From contig NZ_VAUW01000023.1 of the NCBI RefSeq assembly GCF_005771495.1, positions 1 to 64,000 of the forward strand: a stretch of 64,000 bases of DNA, written 5' to 3'. Under the pieces are notes generated by a model. That model searched no databases. It had not been told where the DNA came from and was given only the letters and a program-made list of their open reading frames with translations. Shown here in pieces: positions 1-8,110 of this stretch (the stretch's first letter is position 1; each line of letters opens with the position of its first letter). The stretch comes from Maribacter sp. ACAM166. Its GTDB lineage: Bacteria > Bacteroidota > Bacteroidia > Flavobacteriales > Flavobacteriaceae. Both the position numbers and the translations under genes were made by a program.

Positions 1-96
1 ACCTAACTCTCTCGATACATCTCCTACCGACCTTCCTTGTTCATTTTCCTTTAGAGCTTTAATAATCTGGCTCTCGCTAAACTTGCTGCTTTTCAT
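1..96 (-). CDS. IS3-family transposase OrfA, N-terminal 32 residues (partial)
   Basis: The minus strand from 96 to 1 is open and encodes a peptide starting MKSSKFSESQIIKALKENE, followed by QGRSVGDVSRELG. This is the typical N-terminus of IS3-family OrfA proteins: a helix-turn-helix that binds the IS ends (S-E-x-Q-I-I-x-A-L-K, then G.SV.DV.RELG). OrfA is normally about 90-100 residues and is joined to the DDE catalytic OrfB by programmed -1 frameshifting. The rest lies outside the window, so whether the element is intact is unknown. The ATG at 96-94 lies 68 bp inside the presumed IS end, a normal distance for this family. Confidence 0.8.
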   Translation of the reverse strand, partial: MKSSKFSESQIIKALKENEQGRSVGDVSRELG

Positions 97-164
97 GATG
101 ACAGTTTGAATTTAAAGTTAGTAAATTCGAATTATTAACTGTCCTACTTATGGGGAAGCCTACA
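1..164 (-). mobile_element. IS3-family insertion sequence, one end only
   Basis: The window opens inside an insertion sequence whose outer end lies near position 164. Read inward on the minus strand the end begins TGTAGGCTTCCCCATAAGTA and continues GGACAG, which resembles the terminal inverted repeats of the IS3 family (TG start, CCCCA, then AAGT..GACA). The start of an OrfA-like transposase follows at 96. The element continues left of the window, so its length, second end and target duplication cannot be seen. It sits directly against the 3' part of a radical SAM gene, so it appears to have disrupted that gene. Confidence 0.75.
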
Positions 165-166
165 CT

Positions 167-529
167 ATGTTGGAACCCATTATACCAGGAATAAACAGTC
201 ATGAAATATTAAACTTGGCAAAGGCGGTATCTAAAAATGGCGCAGTATCAATGGCATTCACAATTGTACGGCTAAATGGCGCGATAGGTGAAATTTTTAC
301 CGATTGGATAAAGAAAACCTTACCCAATAAAGCGGATAAGGTTTTACATCAAATACAAGATTGTCATGGCGGCAGTTTAAACGATAGTCGGTTTGGTGTA
401 CTCGGTAAAGGGGAAGGTAAAATAGCGACACAAATTCAGGATATGGTGCGTTTGGCCAAACGCATTTGTTTTAAGAACAAAGAGTTTCCTAAACTGAATA
501 CCCATTTACACGAACCCTATAAAGATTAA
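167..529 (+). pseudogene. 3' fragment of PA0069-family radical SAM protein, cut by IS
   Basis: The 120-residue frame matches the C-terminal third of PA0069-family (SplB-like) radical SAM proteins. It has a PIIPGINSHEI segment, a TIVRLNGAIGEIF segment, a HGGSLNDSRFG motif and a final GEGKIA..I..MVRLAKR block. The N-terminal domain with the CxxxCxxC cluster motif is absent, because the insertion-sequence end lies at about 164, immediately upstream. Family members are roughly 350 residues, so about two thirds is missing here. The ATG at 167 is probably an internal methionine rather than a native start. The 5' part should lie beyond the other end of the IS, left of the window. The fragment is very unlikely to be functional alone. 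Confidence 0.8.
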
Positions 530-601
530 CAATTGAAATTATTTAAAATCTTTTTCTTTTTAAGCTAGAGAAAAATAAATTTCTATAAATAGCACTATCC
601 G

Positions 602-2335
602 CTAGTTTGAATCAGTGTTGGTGTAAACCACGTTGCCATCAAAAATGGTCATTGCTATTTCTGTATCTAAAAGTTGATTTTCATCTACCTTCATAATGTC
701 TTGATTATAGATGGTGAAATCGGCCAATTTGCCAACTCTGATCGATCCTTTTATGTCTTCTTCAAAAGCACCATAAGCAGCATCTAAGGTGTATGATCTT
801 AACGCTTGTTCTCTGGTCATTTTCTGTTCTGGTTCATAACCACCTTCTGGGGTTCCTTTTAATGTTTTACGACTAACACTAGCATAAAAACTGGCGATGG
901 GGTTTAATGGTTCTACAGGAACATCTGTACCGTTCACAATCGGAATACCACTTTTTAATAATGCTTGCCACATATAGGCACCCTCAACAATTCTCTTCTC
1001 ACCCAACCGGTCTATGGCCCATGACCTATCTGAAGACATGTGAACGGCCTGCATGGCAGGTATAACCCCTAATGCTGCAAAACGGGGAATATCATCTGGA
1101 TGTAAATGTTGCGCATGTTCGATACGGAATCTATGGTCGGTTGTTAATTCAGGTAATTCTGTAAAAGCGGCTTCATAACGGTCTAGTATTTCTCTATTGG
1201 CACGATCACCAATAGCATGTGAGCAAACTTGAAACCCATTCTGTAAACCGTTTAAAGCTGTTTCTTTAACAAATTCCATGGGGAGTGTTTCATGACCAAA
1301 ATGCCCTGGCCTATCTGTATATTCCTCCAATAGCCAAGCCCCGCGGGATCCTAACGCTCCATCACAGTTTAATTTAACCGAACGGATGGTGAACAAATTA
1401 TCTGGGTCTATTCGAGGACCCTTTTCATACCATTCTTTGAGTAAATCTTTATCCCACCCAGTTAGCATTGCGTACAGACGAATACCCATTTTATCGGCCG
1501 TCTTCATTTCGTCATAAAGAGCAATGGTTTCTTTACCGATACCTGCATCATGAAAACCAGTTATGCCATTTCTATGACACGCAGCTACGGCAAGTTCAAA
1601 AGCTTTACTGTTTTTTTCTGGGGTACTCTCTGGAATATGTTTTGTAATCAAGGTAGTGGCTAGTTCGTTGAAGACACCTGTTGGCGTGCCTAGTTCATCA
1701 CGAATGACTTCCCCACCTTCAACCTCAAATTTATCGACTCCATCCTTCGATAATATTTCAAGTCCTGCAATTTCCATAGCTTTTGCATTAGCAAAACCGG
1801 CATGGCCACTGGCATGGCTTAAGTAAACAGGATTGTCTGGTGAAATCTCGCTTAGTTTATAATGTGTTTGAAAACCATTTACGGTATTTACGGGCATTGA
1901 GTCCCATTTGCTTTGATGCCATCCCCTACCGGTAATCCATTCTCCTGGGGCTGCTTTTTTAACCTCTTCGGCTACGGCATCCACGATTTCTTGGTAACTG
2001 GTGGTGTTCATTAAATCTAAGTTCAGTTCATTGTAACCCAATCCCATAAAATGACCATGCCCTTCTATTAGACCCGGAGTCATCGTTTTCCCGGCCAGAT
2101 CAATCAGTTGGGTTTGGGCGCCTTTGAATTTTTCCGCTTCGGCAAAACTTCCGGCAAAAAGAATGGTATCGCCATGTGTAGCTACTGCCTCTACCATTGC
2201 TTGTGTAGAATCTACGGTATAAATAGGACCGCCATAAATAAGTAAGGTAGCTGAAGTTTTATTAGGGCCTGAGCAGGCGGCTAGAATAAGAAAACAAAAA
2301 GATAAGCTGTAGAAAATGGACTTTTTTGATTGCAT
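602..2335 (-). CDS. amidohydrolase-3 family (YtcJ-like) lipoprotein
   Basis: A 577-residue metal-dependent hydrolase of the amidohydrolase superfamily, YtcJ/amidohydrolase-3 branch. The N-terminus is a lipoprotein signal with lipobox LAAC (Cys21), so the enzyme is probably anchored in the periplasm. The composite beta-sandwich segment (about 30-85) is followed by the TIM barrel with metal-binding HGH (His93, His95). Later motifs are SHAIGDRANREIL (about 370), RIEHAQHLHPDD (about 405) and NGTDVPVEPLNP (about 475). Known relatives hydrolyse amides, N-formyl compounds or cyclic ureas, and the substrate cannot be deduced here. It stands alone, with a 714-bp gap upstream and the interrupted radical SAM fragment converging on it. 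Length is normal for the family. Confidence 0.85.
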   Translation of the reverse strand: MQSKKSIFYSLSFCFLILAACSGPNKTSATLLIYGGPIYTVDSTQAMVEAVATHGDTILFAGSFAEAEKFKGAQTQLIDLAGKTMTPGLIEGHGHFMGLGYNELNLDLMNTTSYQEIVDAVAEEVKKAAPGEWITGRGWHQSKWDSMPVNTVNGFQTHYKLSEISPDNPVYLSHASGHAGFANAKAMEIAGLEILSKDGVDKFEVEGGEVIRDELGTPTGVFNELATTLITKHIPESTPEKNSKAFELAVAACHRNGITGFHDAGIGKETIALYDEMKTADKMGIRLYAMLTGWDKDLLKEWYEKGPRIDPDNLFTIRSVKLNCDGALGSRGAWLLEEYTDRPGHFGHETLPMEFVKETALNGLQNGFQVCSHAIGDRANREILDRYEAAFTELPELTTDHRFRIEHAQHLHPDDIPRFAALGVIPAMQAVHMSSDRSWAIDRLGEKRIVEGAYMWQALLKSGIPIVNGTDVPVEPLNPIASFYASVSRKTLKGTPEGGYEPEQKMTREQALRSYTLDAAYGAFEEDIKGSIRVGKLADFTIYNQDIMKVDENQLLDTEIAMTIFDGNVVYTNTDSN

Positions 2336-3049
2336 GTGTGTTGGGTATTTAATACTACGTTTAAATTATAAGGAAGTAATATTTATATAAATATATGAAA
2401 AGGAGTTAGTCCTTTAATTGTTTTACTAGAACAACTAAAGAAGAATTACTGTCAACACCTGATTTAGCTATATTTATTTGCTCATCTTTTCCATTTTTAA
2501 AGGTTTTGTTACAGGGGTTGACCTATGAAGTTTATGGATTGTCCTTCTGATGAAACTCTATTTGTATCATCGGCTACTTCTTGTATTTCTAAAGAGGACA
2601 TGTCTTCACTTGGCGCTTCTATAGTTGTTATTAGTTTGTGCATTGAGTCCAATATCCATTAAAATAGGATATAAATACCCAATGTGTATTTTAAATAATT
2701 TATGTTTCAAAGTCAGTTCGAGTGCTGTATTTTTTAAATCTTTCATTAAAAAATAGGGTGTATCGAGAACTTTTTAAAGCCTAAATCGATTCTCGATACA
2801 TTTTTTCTATTTTTTTTCGAAAAAAATGCTTGAAGTGACTCTCATTTCAGATAATCTAATCATAATGAACAATGGGTTATAATTGTGTTTATGAACCTTG
2901 CTCTTAATAGTCTTGAAAATCAACTCTACATCTGTTATAATACCATTGTAACCATAAATAGGATAAAGAATGCTATATTTTTTTGACGTAAAGTATTTAG
3001 TCTATTCCAAATGATGAAGATTAAGACTTGATGTATAGATTAATTTACA
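2336..3049. other. 714-bp gene-free interval with relic ORF and palindromic repeat
   Basis: There is no convincing intact gene. A 45-codon plus-strand frame at 2525-2662 begins MKFMDCPSDETL, which resembles the start of small heavy-metal-associated (HMA-like) proteins of this phylum (KMDCPSEE.L). It lacks the rest of that fold and is probably a relic. A long imperfect palindrome lies at 2711-2840 and is listed separately. The remainder is A+T-rich and without recognisable content. Confidence 0.5.
2711..2840. repeat. imperfect palindromic intergenic repeat (REP-like)
   Basis: The outer arms are AGTCAGTTCGAGTGC (2711-2725) and GCTTGAAGTGACT (2828-2840), which are inverted relative to each other with a few mismatches. 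Inside lies a perfect 11-bp inverted repeat, TGTATCGAGAA (2759-2769) and TTCTCGATACA (2790-2800), separated by 20 bp. From memory, sequences of the type GTCAGTTCGAGT...TATCGAGAA...TTCTCGATAC recur between genes in many flavobacterial genomes. This window holds only one copy, so repetitiveness cannot be shown here. No coding capacity is seen. Confidence 0.6.
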
Positions 3050-4156
3050 CTATTTGACCCCCGTTAATTCCATAATCAAATCAACTTCCTCTTGTTTATA
3101 TGGAGTGCCATCTGTTCTGAAAATTTCGTGAAACCAAAGTTCTGGTTCAGAACCATCTGGTATGGGTTTATCCCATGCATATTTGGTATTCGATTTTCCC
3201 TCTACAAGCCCCCAACTGATTGCGCCAATATTTTCTTTTTTCAAAATAGGCATAATATTGCTGAATAAGCTGTTATGTTTACGTGCCATATATTCGGTAC
3301 AAATTAGAGGTCTGTTGTATTGTTTTAAAGAATCTATAACATCTTGATGACTGATTTCATCGTTGTAATTGTGATAGGTAATCACATCAGAATGTTTTAC
3401 TTGAAACGTATTCAAGTCGGGTAAATCTAGGTTCCATACTCCGACAGATAGCGGTTGTAACGGATTTACCGCTCTAGCCCATTCAAATACATTTTTTAAA
3501 AGAGGTAAGGATTTGTTTTTGTATCCGGAATTTCCAGGCTCATTGTACAAATCCCAAAGAAGCACCCTTTTATCATCCTTAAAAGAGGTTAAAATATCTT
3601 TGGTATAGGTTTCAAGAATAGGCATTAAATCTTTTGAAGTAAACAACAAATCACCCGGATCACGTACCCAACCCGAATTGTGTATTCCCGGTTTAGGTTC
3701 TGGCTGCTTCCCTGCTTCGTAGGTGGGATTCCAGCAATCATCAAAGATCACAAAAATGGTGGTAATGTTATGCTTATCAGCAATAGTTAGATACGTTTTA
3801 ACTCTTTCTTTAAACCCTTGCTTGTCTACTTCCCACGCCACATGATGCAGATATACGCGCATGCAATTAAGCCCAATATCAGCAGCCCAACTTAATTCCC
3901 TATCTATAGTTTCTGGGTCAAAACTTTCCTCTTGCCAAAATTCCAATTGATTTATGGCGGTACTCGGATTGAAATTGGCACCGCGTAGCCATGGTTTTTT
4001 TTCTGCCCATGCATTGGCTTTTTCTTCTGACCAACGTTCATTTATAGCTATTGGTTTCTTGTGTTTTTGATTCTTTTTCGCCTCTTGTTTACAGGAATAT
4101 AAAAATCCTATCGTAATTAAGCCTAGGTATAATAGAATACTTTTAGTTTTTAGCAT
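3050..4156 (-). CDS. cellulase-type glycoside hydrolase lipoprotein (clan GH-A-like)
   Basis: A retaining glycoside hydrolase with a TIM barrel, close to GH5-type proteins annotated as cellulase family in Bacteroidota. I start it at the ATG at 4156, which gives the lipoprotein signal MLKTKSILLYLGLITIGFLY followed by SC. An upstream ATG at 4189 would add 11 hydrophilic residues before the signal. Motifs are WLRGANFNP near the start, GLNCMRVYLHHVAWE (about 90), LWDLYNEPGNSG (acid/base Glu, about 205) and ICTEYMARKH (nucleophile Glu, about 286). Substrate is unknown. It probably acts in the periplasm or at the surface. It stands alone, divergent from the glycosyltransferase at 4525. Confidence 0.82.
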   Translation of the reverse strand: MLKTKSILLYLGLITIGFLYSCKQEAKKNQKHKKPIAINERWSEEKANAWAEKKPWLRGANFNPSTAINQLEFWQEESFDPETIDRELSWAADIGLNCMRVYLHHVAWEVDKQGFKERVKTYLTIADKHNITTIFVIFDDCWNPTYEAGKQPEPKPGIHNSGWVRDPGDLLFTSKDLMPILETYTKDILTSFKDDKRVLLWDLYNEPGNSGYKNKSLPLLKNVFEWARAVNPLQPLSVGVWNLDLPDLNTFQVKHSDVITYHNYNDEISHQDVIDSLKQYNRPLICTEYMARKHNSLFSNIMPILKKENIGAISWGLVEGKSNTKYAWDKPIPDGSEPELWFHEIFRTDGTPYKQEEVDLIMELTGVK

Positions 4157-4189
4157 ACGCTGTTGTAAGGGTTGATTATGATTTCTCAA

Positions 4190-4524
4190 GTAAGGTACAA
4201 AAAAGTGCCTTGGGGTTTAAGAAGGCTTAAGTGTTTCATTTCGTATTAAAAGCTTCGATTTCTTAGTAACTGCTGTAATGCTCGCCATCAGAAATTTTGG
4301 TTCTTTAATAATCATACAACAGGCACAAAATTGTTGTTTTGTTTCAGCTTAAGGAAAGTTTATACGAAAAGAGAAGATGGTAGAAATCTTTAAAAAGAGA
4401 TGATTTTAAATAAATAGGAAATAACTAGATATACGAGTACATCTGATTTTAAAGAAAAAGTTTTGTTAAAGTAAAATCCAAAGAAGAACTATATACGTAT
4501 TACATCTGAATAGTAGAACCATTT
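4190..4524. other. divergent intergenic region with two imperfect direct repeats
   Basis: This 335-bp gap separates the divergent glycoside hydrolase and glycosyltransferase genes. It contains two near-identical 18-19 bp direct repeats, ATATACGAGTACATCTGA (4429-4446) and ATATACGTATTACATCTGA (4491-4509), spaced about 62 bp apart. The second ends 16 bp before the glycosyltransferase ATG. They may be regulator-binding sites. No gene is seen in the gap. Confidence 0.4.
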
Positions 4525-5958
4525 ATGAGAACCAAGAATACTGCCAAAAACGAATTAAATATTCTGAACCAGCAAAATAGGGAGACCAAAAAGGGGTCAT
4601 TTTTTTTAAGAATTAAACAGATTGTTGAGAATGCCAATGCATGGGGTATTTTCGTGTTAGGGAGCACATTTGTGTTAATGTTCGGTTCTGCTTATTTAGC
4701 CTATATTTTACAAAACGATTTTACTCAATTACACCTTGAAAGAAGAAGTACTTTAATCGGTCTTATTTTTATGACTATAGCTGTAGCGTTTTTTGTTTTT
4801 AAATTGAGCTTCTTTGTCTACACCTTTACACGGTTTTTAAAATATAAGGCGATATCTTCAGTATCGAATGATGAGTTGCCAATGGTAACTGTAATAGTGC
4901 CAGCCTATAATGAAGGCAAGCAAGTTTGGGCTACTTTAAAGAGTCTAGCTGAAAGTGATTATCCAGAACATAAAGTACAGTTGTTGGCTATCGATGATGG
5001 TAGTAAAGATGATACTTGGAAATGGATGTTAGAGGCAAAGGAGGAATTGGGAGATCGTGTGTCGATTTGTCAACAACCAAAAAACATGGGAAAACGCCAT
5101 GCTTTGTACAGAGGTTTTAATGAAGGTACAGGAGAAATTTTTGTCACTGTTGATAGTGATTCAATCGTAGATAAAGACACCTTAAGAAATTTAGTAAGTC
5201 CTTTTATCGTTGATGAAAATTGTGGTGCGGTAGCAGGTAATATTCGTGTTCTGAATAATAAGGATGCACTTTTACCCAAGATGTTAGATGTGAGTTTCGC
5301 ACTTAGTTTTGAATTTGTACGTTCTTCTGAAAGTACGTTGAATTCTGTGTTATGTACGCCAGGAGCATTAGCTGCTTACAGGGCGACAGCGGTGTTTGCT
5401 TGTTTAGATGATTGGATCAATCAAACTTTTATGGGGCAACCTTCAGATATTGGTGAGGATAGAGCGATGACGAATATGATTTTGAAACAAGGATTTCATG
5501 TTTTATTTCAAAGAAATGCTTATGCGTATACCAATGTTCCGGAACAGTATCAGGGATTATACAAGATGTTTATTAGATGGGGTAGAAGTAATGTTCGTGA
5601 GAATATTCAAATGTCTAAATATGTGTTCACGAATTTTAGAAAAGGACAAAAGGCAGGGACAAGGGTATTATTCTTTAGCCAATTTTCGAGAATTGTACTT
5701 TGTTACCCATTCGTATTATTCATGCTAGTATTTGTGGTTACACACCCTTTGTTATTTTTAAGTTCAACATTTGTAAGTATATTGGTATTGTCGACTTTTC
5801 CAGTTTTGTTTTATGCTAAACGATATACATTTATAGAGTCTCTTTGGGCCTATTCATATAGTGTTCTATATACGTTTGGTTTATTCTGGATTACTCCATA
5901 TGCTATTGCAACTGCAAGTAGAAGAGGTTGGTTGACTAGAGACTTGTCTCAGAAATAA
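4525..5958 (+). CDS. processive family 2 glycosyltransferase (NodC/HasA-like)
   Basis: A 477-residue membrane glycosyltransferase with the layout of hyaluronan, chitin-oligosaccharide and poly-GlcNAc synthases. Two N-terminal membrane segments (about 38-60 and 75-98) precede a GT-A catalytic domain. That domain has VTVIVPAYNEG, nucleotide-binding DDGSKDDT (about 157), metal-binding DSDS (about 210), the base motif GEDRAMTN (about 311) and the acceptor motif RWGRS (about 351). At least three membrane segments follow at the C-terminus. The protein would polymerise a sugar from a nucleotide sugar at the cytoplasmic face and extrude it. No other exopolysaccharide genes are adjacent, so the product cannot be named. 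A strong terminator follows the stop. Confidence 0.85.
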   Translation: MRTKNTAKNELNILNQQNRETKKGSFFLRIKQIVENANAWGIFVLGSTFVLMFGSAYLAYILQNDFTQLHLERRSTLIGLIFMTIAVAFFVFKLSFFVYTFTRFLKYKAISSVSNDELPMVTVIVPAYNEGKQVWATLKSLAESDYPEHKVQLLAIDDGSKDDTWKWMLEAKEELGDRVSICQQPKNMGKRHALYRGFNEGTGEIFVTVDSDSIVDKDTLRNLVSPFIVDENCGAVAGNIRVLNNKDALLPKMLDVSFALSFEFVRSSESTLNSVLCTPGALAAYRATAVFACLDDWINQTFMGQPSDIGEDRAMTNMILKQGFHVLFQRNAYAYTNVPEQYQGLYKMFIRWGRSNVRENIQMSKYVFTNFRKGQKAGTRVLFFSQFSRIVLCYPFVLFMLVFVVTHPLLFLSSTFVSILVLSTFPVLFYAKRYTFIESLWAYSYSVLYTFGLFWITPYAIATASRRGWLTRDLSQK

Positions 5959-5976
5959 AAAGGGTTTTAAGGTCTT

Positions 5977-6012
5977 AAAAGTGCTTCAATATTTTTATAT
6001 TGAAGCACTTTT
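5977..6012. terminator. bidirectional intrinsic terminator
   Basis: A perfect 12-bp stem, GTGCTTCAATAT (5981-5992) and ATATTGAAGCAC (5997-6008), has a TTTT loop and is flanked by A and T runs on the two sides. It lies between the convergent glycosyltransferase (ends 5958) and HD hydrolase (ends 6065) genes and can serve both. Confidence 0.9.
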
Positions 6013-6064
6013 TTTTTGACCTAAATCCAAACTAAAAATTAGTGAGTATTTTAATTGAAAGTAA

Positions 6065-6751
6065 TTACTGCTTTAAGTTTTTATAGAACAGCGGATTCCA
6101 TTCTTTATAAAATTGCTCTAAATAATCTAGCATGAATTGATGTCTTTCCTTAGCTATTCGTTTTCCAGTTTTAGTATTCATTTTTTCCTTTAACAACAAT
6201 AGCTTTTCGTAGAAATGATTGATTGTGGGTGCGTTGGACTTTTTGTATTGCTCTTTGGTCATTTCAAGATTGGGAGGTATGCTGGGGTCATAAAGCGTTC
6301 TGTTCTTGAATCCACCGTAATTGAACGCACGGGCAATTCCTACAGCTCCGATAGCATCTAAACGGTCTGCATCTTGAACAACGTGTAGTTCCATGGATGA
6401 AAATATTTTCTGTTTACTATTGTCGCCAGCTAAACCTGCTTTGAATGAACTATATTTTATAATTTTCACCACATGGTCTATAGTGCTTTTCGATGCGCCC
6501 ATAGATGATAAAAAATCTTCTGCCATTTGCGGCCCTAGCGATTCATTGCCGTCGTTAAATTTGGCGTCTGCAATATCATGTAATAGCGCACCAAGACTTA
6601 CTACTAAAAGGTCAACTTTTTCTTCTTTTGAAATTAGAATGCTATTATTGAATACACGTTCAATATGAAACCAATCGTGTCCTCCTTCTGCGTTTTGCAA
6701 GGTTTCTTTAACAAAGGTGGTCGTTTCTTCTATAAGTTCAGTATCGGTCAT
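6065..6751 (-). CDS. HD-domain phosphohydrolase (YedJ-like)
   Basis: A 228-residue soluble protein of the HD superfamily. The metal-binding pattern is H in GGHDWFHIERV (about 24-31), HD in LLHDIADAKF (about 58), and D in VQDADRLDAIGAVGIARAF (about 126). The C-terminal half is helical and ends in a KRH..M..YLEQFY..W segment usual for YedJ/YhfI-like HD proteins. Relatives are assumed to hydrolyse phosphate esters of nucleotides, but the substrate is unknown. Its start codon overlaps the stop of plsC by 4 bp (ATGA arrangement), so the two are translationally coupled with plsC first. No signal peptide is present. Confidence 0.85.
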   Translation of the reverse strand: MTDTELIEETTTFVKETLQNAEGGHDWFHIERVFNNSILISKEEKVDLLVVSLGALLHDIADAKFNDGNESLGPQMAEDFLSSMGASKSTIDHVVKIIKYSSFKAGLAGDNSKQKIFSSMELHVVQDADRLDAIGAVGIARAFNYGGFKNRTLYDPSIPPNLEMTKEQYKKSNAPTINHFYEKLLLLKEKMNTKTGKRIAKERHQFMLDYLEQFYKEWNPLFYKNLKQ

Positions 6752-7485
6752 TTAAAAGAGTTTACGCCAGAGGTTACCGAAGCTTCGATTTGAGAGATAA
6801 GTTCGTCTAAATTGCCTTGGTTTTCTATAGGTTGTTGTACATCAAAAGAAATCTTTGCGCCTAAGCCCATAGGAAATTGTCCATAACGAACCAATTTCCA
6901 AGAATTATTAATACTAATGGGAACCACCAATGCAGAGGGTGCATTTTTAAGGAGCATTTTCAAACCCATGGGTTTAAATGGTTTTGGGTGACCATCTCTA
7001 CTTCTGGTTCCTTCAGGGAAAATAACGGCACTTCTATTGTGTTTTTCGATATAGTTTCCAAGTTTTCCAATTTCCTTTAAGGCAGATTTTCCATCATTCC
7101 GGTCAATTAAAGCTGAACCACCATGAACTAGGTTAAATGATACACTTGGTATACCTTTTCCCAATTCTTTTTTACTTACAAATTTCGTATGGTGTTTTCG
7201 CAAGTACCATATAATTGGGGAAATATCATACATGCTCTGATGATTGGTCACTATAATTAAAGGCCTATTAACAGGTAACTCATGGTTATTGGTAAACCTA
7301 TACGTAGTTCCCAAAATATTTGTACTTCGCATGAGAAACAAATTGAGAACACTTACTGTTTGTTTTAATCCCTGATATCCAAAGATTTTAAACGTTAACC
7401 ATTGTATAGGGTGAAAAATGAGCAAACAGAGACCAAATGCTACAAAGAATATGGGTGTTATGGTATAAGAAATCAATTTCTGCAT
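6748..7485 (-). CDS. plsC: 1-acyl-sn-glycerol-3-phosphate acyltransferase
   Basis: A 245-residue membrane-associated acyltransferase that converts lysophosphatidic acid to phosphatidic acid in phospholipid synthesis. An N-terminal hydrophobic segment (about 8-25) precedes the acyltransferase domain. The catalytic NHX4D motif appears as NHQSMYD (about 82-88), and the glycerophosphate-binding motif as FPEGTRSR (about 155). Both are intact. It is the first gene of a two-gene unit with the HD hydrolase. An intrinsic terminator just upstream (7501-7521) ends the preceding bacilliredoxin transcript, so plsC probably has its own promoter close to its start. Confidence 0.9.
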   Translation of the reverse strand: MQKLISYTITPIFFVAFGLCLLIFHPIQWLTFKIFGYQGLKQTVSVLNLFLMRSTNILGTTYRFTNNHELPVNRPLIIVTNHQSMYDISPIIWYLRKHHTKFVSKKELGKGIPSVSFNLVHGGSALIDRNDGKSALKEIGKLGNYIEKHNRSAVIFPEGTRSRDGHPKPFKPMGLKMLLKNAPSALVVPISINNSWKLVRYGQFPMGLGAKISFDVQQPIENQGNLDELISQIEASVTSGVNSFK

Positions 7486-7500
7486 GGTACAAAAATAAAA

Positions 7501-7527
7501 AACCGCTCCATTGGAGCGGTTTTTTAA
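7501..7527. terminator. intrinsic terminator after the bacilliredoxin gene
   Basis: A 9-bp perfect stem, AACCGCTCC (7501-7509) and GGAGCGGTT (7513-7521), has an ATT loop and flanking A and T runs, so it could work on either strand. On the minus strand it lies 50 bp after the stop of the bacilliredoxin gene and just before plsC. Confidence 0.88.
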
Positions 7528-7570
7528 AGCTATTATTTTTTATTCGTTTTTAGCTTAGGCTAAAATAACT

Positions 7571-7981
7571 CTAGCAAAACTCATCATAAGCTTGCGCCAA
7601 GTTTTGTGTAATCATTTCAGCTGGTCTTCCTTCAATGTGATGACGTTCGATCATATGAACTAACTCACCATCTTTAAACAAAGCCATACAAGGAGATGAT
7701 GGAGGGAAAGGAACCATAAGGTTTCTTGCCGCATTTACAGCCTCTATATCTACACCTGCAAACACAGTAACTGCATAATCAGGTTTTTTATCATTTTGCA
7801 AGCTCATTTTGGCTGCGGGTCTAGCGTTGGCAGCTGCGCAACCACAAACAGAATTTACAACTACTAACGTAGTTCCTTCTTTTTTGATGGCATTTGCTAC
7901 TGCATCCGCTGTATGTAATTCTTCAAATCCGGCTGAGGCCAGATCATCTCTCATTGGTTTTACTAATTCCGAAGGGTACAT
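7571..7981 (-). CDS. BrxA/BrxB-family bacilliredoxin
   Basis: A 136-residue thioredoxin-fold protein of the YphP/YqiW (BrxA/BrxB) family, with the diagnostic CGC active site in VVNSVCGCAAANARPA (about 43-58). Conserved segments PFPPSSPCMALF and ERHHIEGRPAE follow at the expected places. Family members remove bacillithiol from proteins in Firmicutes and act as thiol-disulfide isomerases or oxidoreductases in Bacteroidota, which also often make bacillithiol. Length is normal. The gene is monocistronic, ended by the terminator at 7501-7521, and divergent from the TerB-DnaJ gene. Confidence 0.92.
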   Translation of the reverse strand: MYPSELVKPMRDDLASAGFEELHTADAVANAIKKEGTTLVVVNSVCGCAAANARPAAKMSLQNDKKPDYAVTVFAGVDIEAVNAARNLMVPFPPSSPCMALFKDGELVHMIERHHIEGRPAEMITQNLAQAYDEFC

Positions 7982-8083
7982 ATTGTTTTATTTAAATTTA
8001 TCAATTACAAAGGTAACCAATTAGTTATAGAGGTGCTTCTGACCTTAACTTTTCCTTAGTGGTACTTTCTAGTGGTATTATTT

Positions 8084-8091
8084 TATCTTTG
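8084..8091 (+). promoter_or_regulatory. Bacteroidota -7 promoter element
   Basis: TATCTTTG is an exact match to the Bacteroidota -7 consensus TAnnTTTG, placed 19 bp before the ATG of the TerB-DnaJ gene. No clear -33 TTG is seen. Confidence 0.6.
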
Positions 8092-8110
8092 GCGAAATTG
8101 AAAATAGAAC

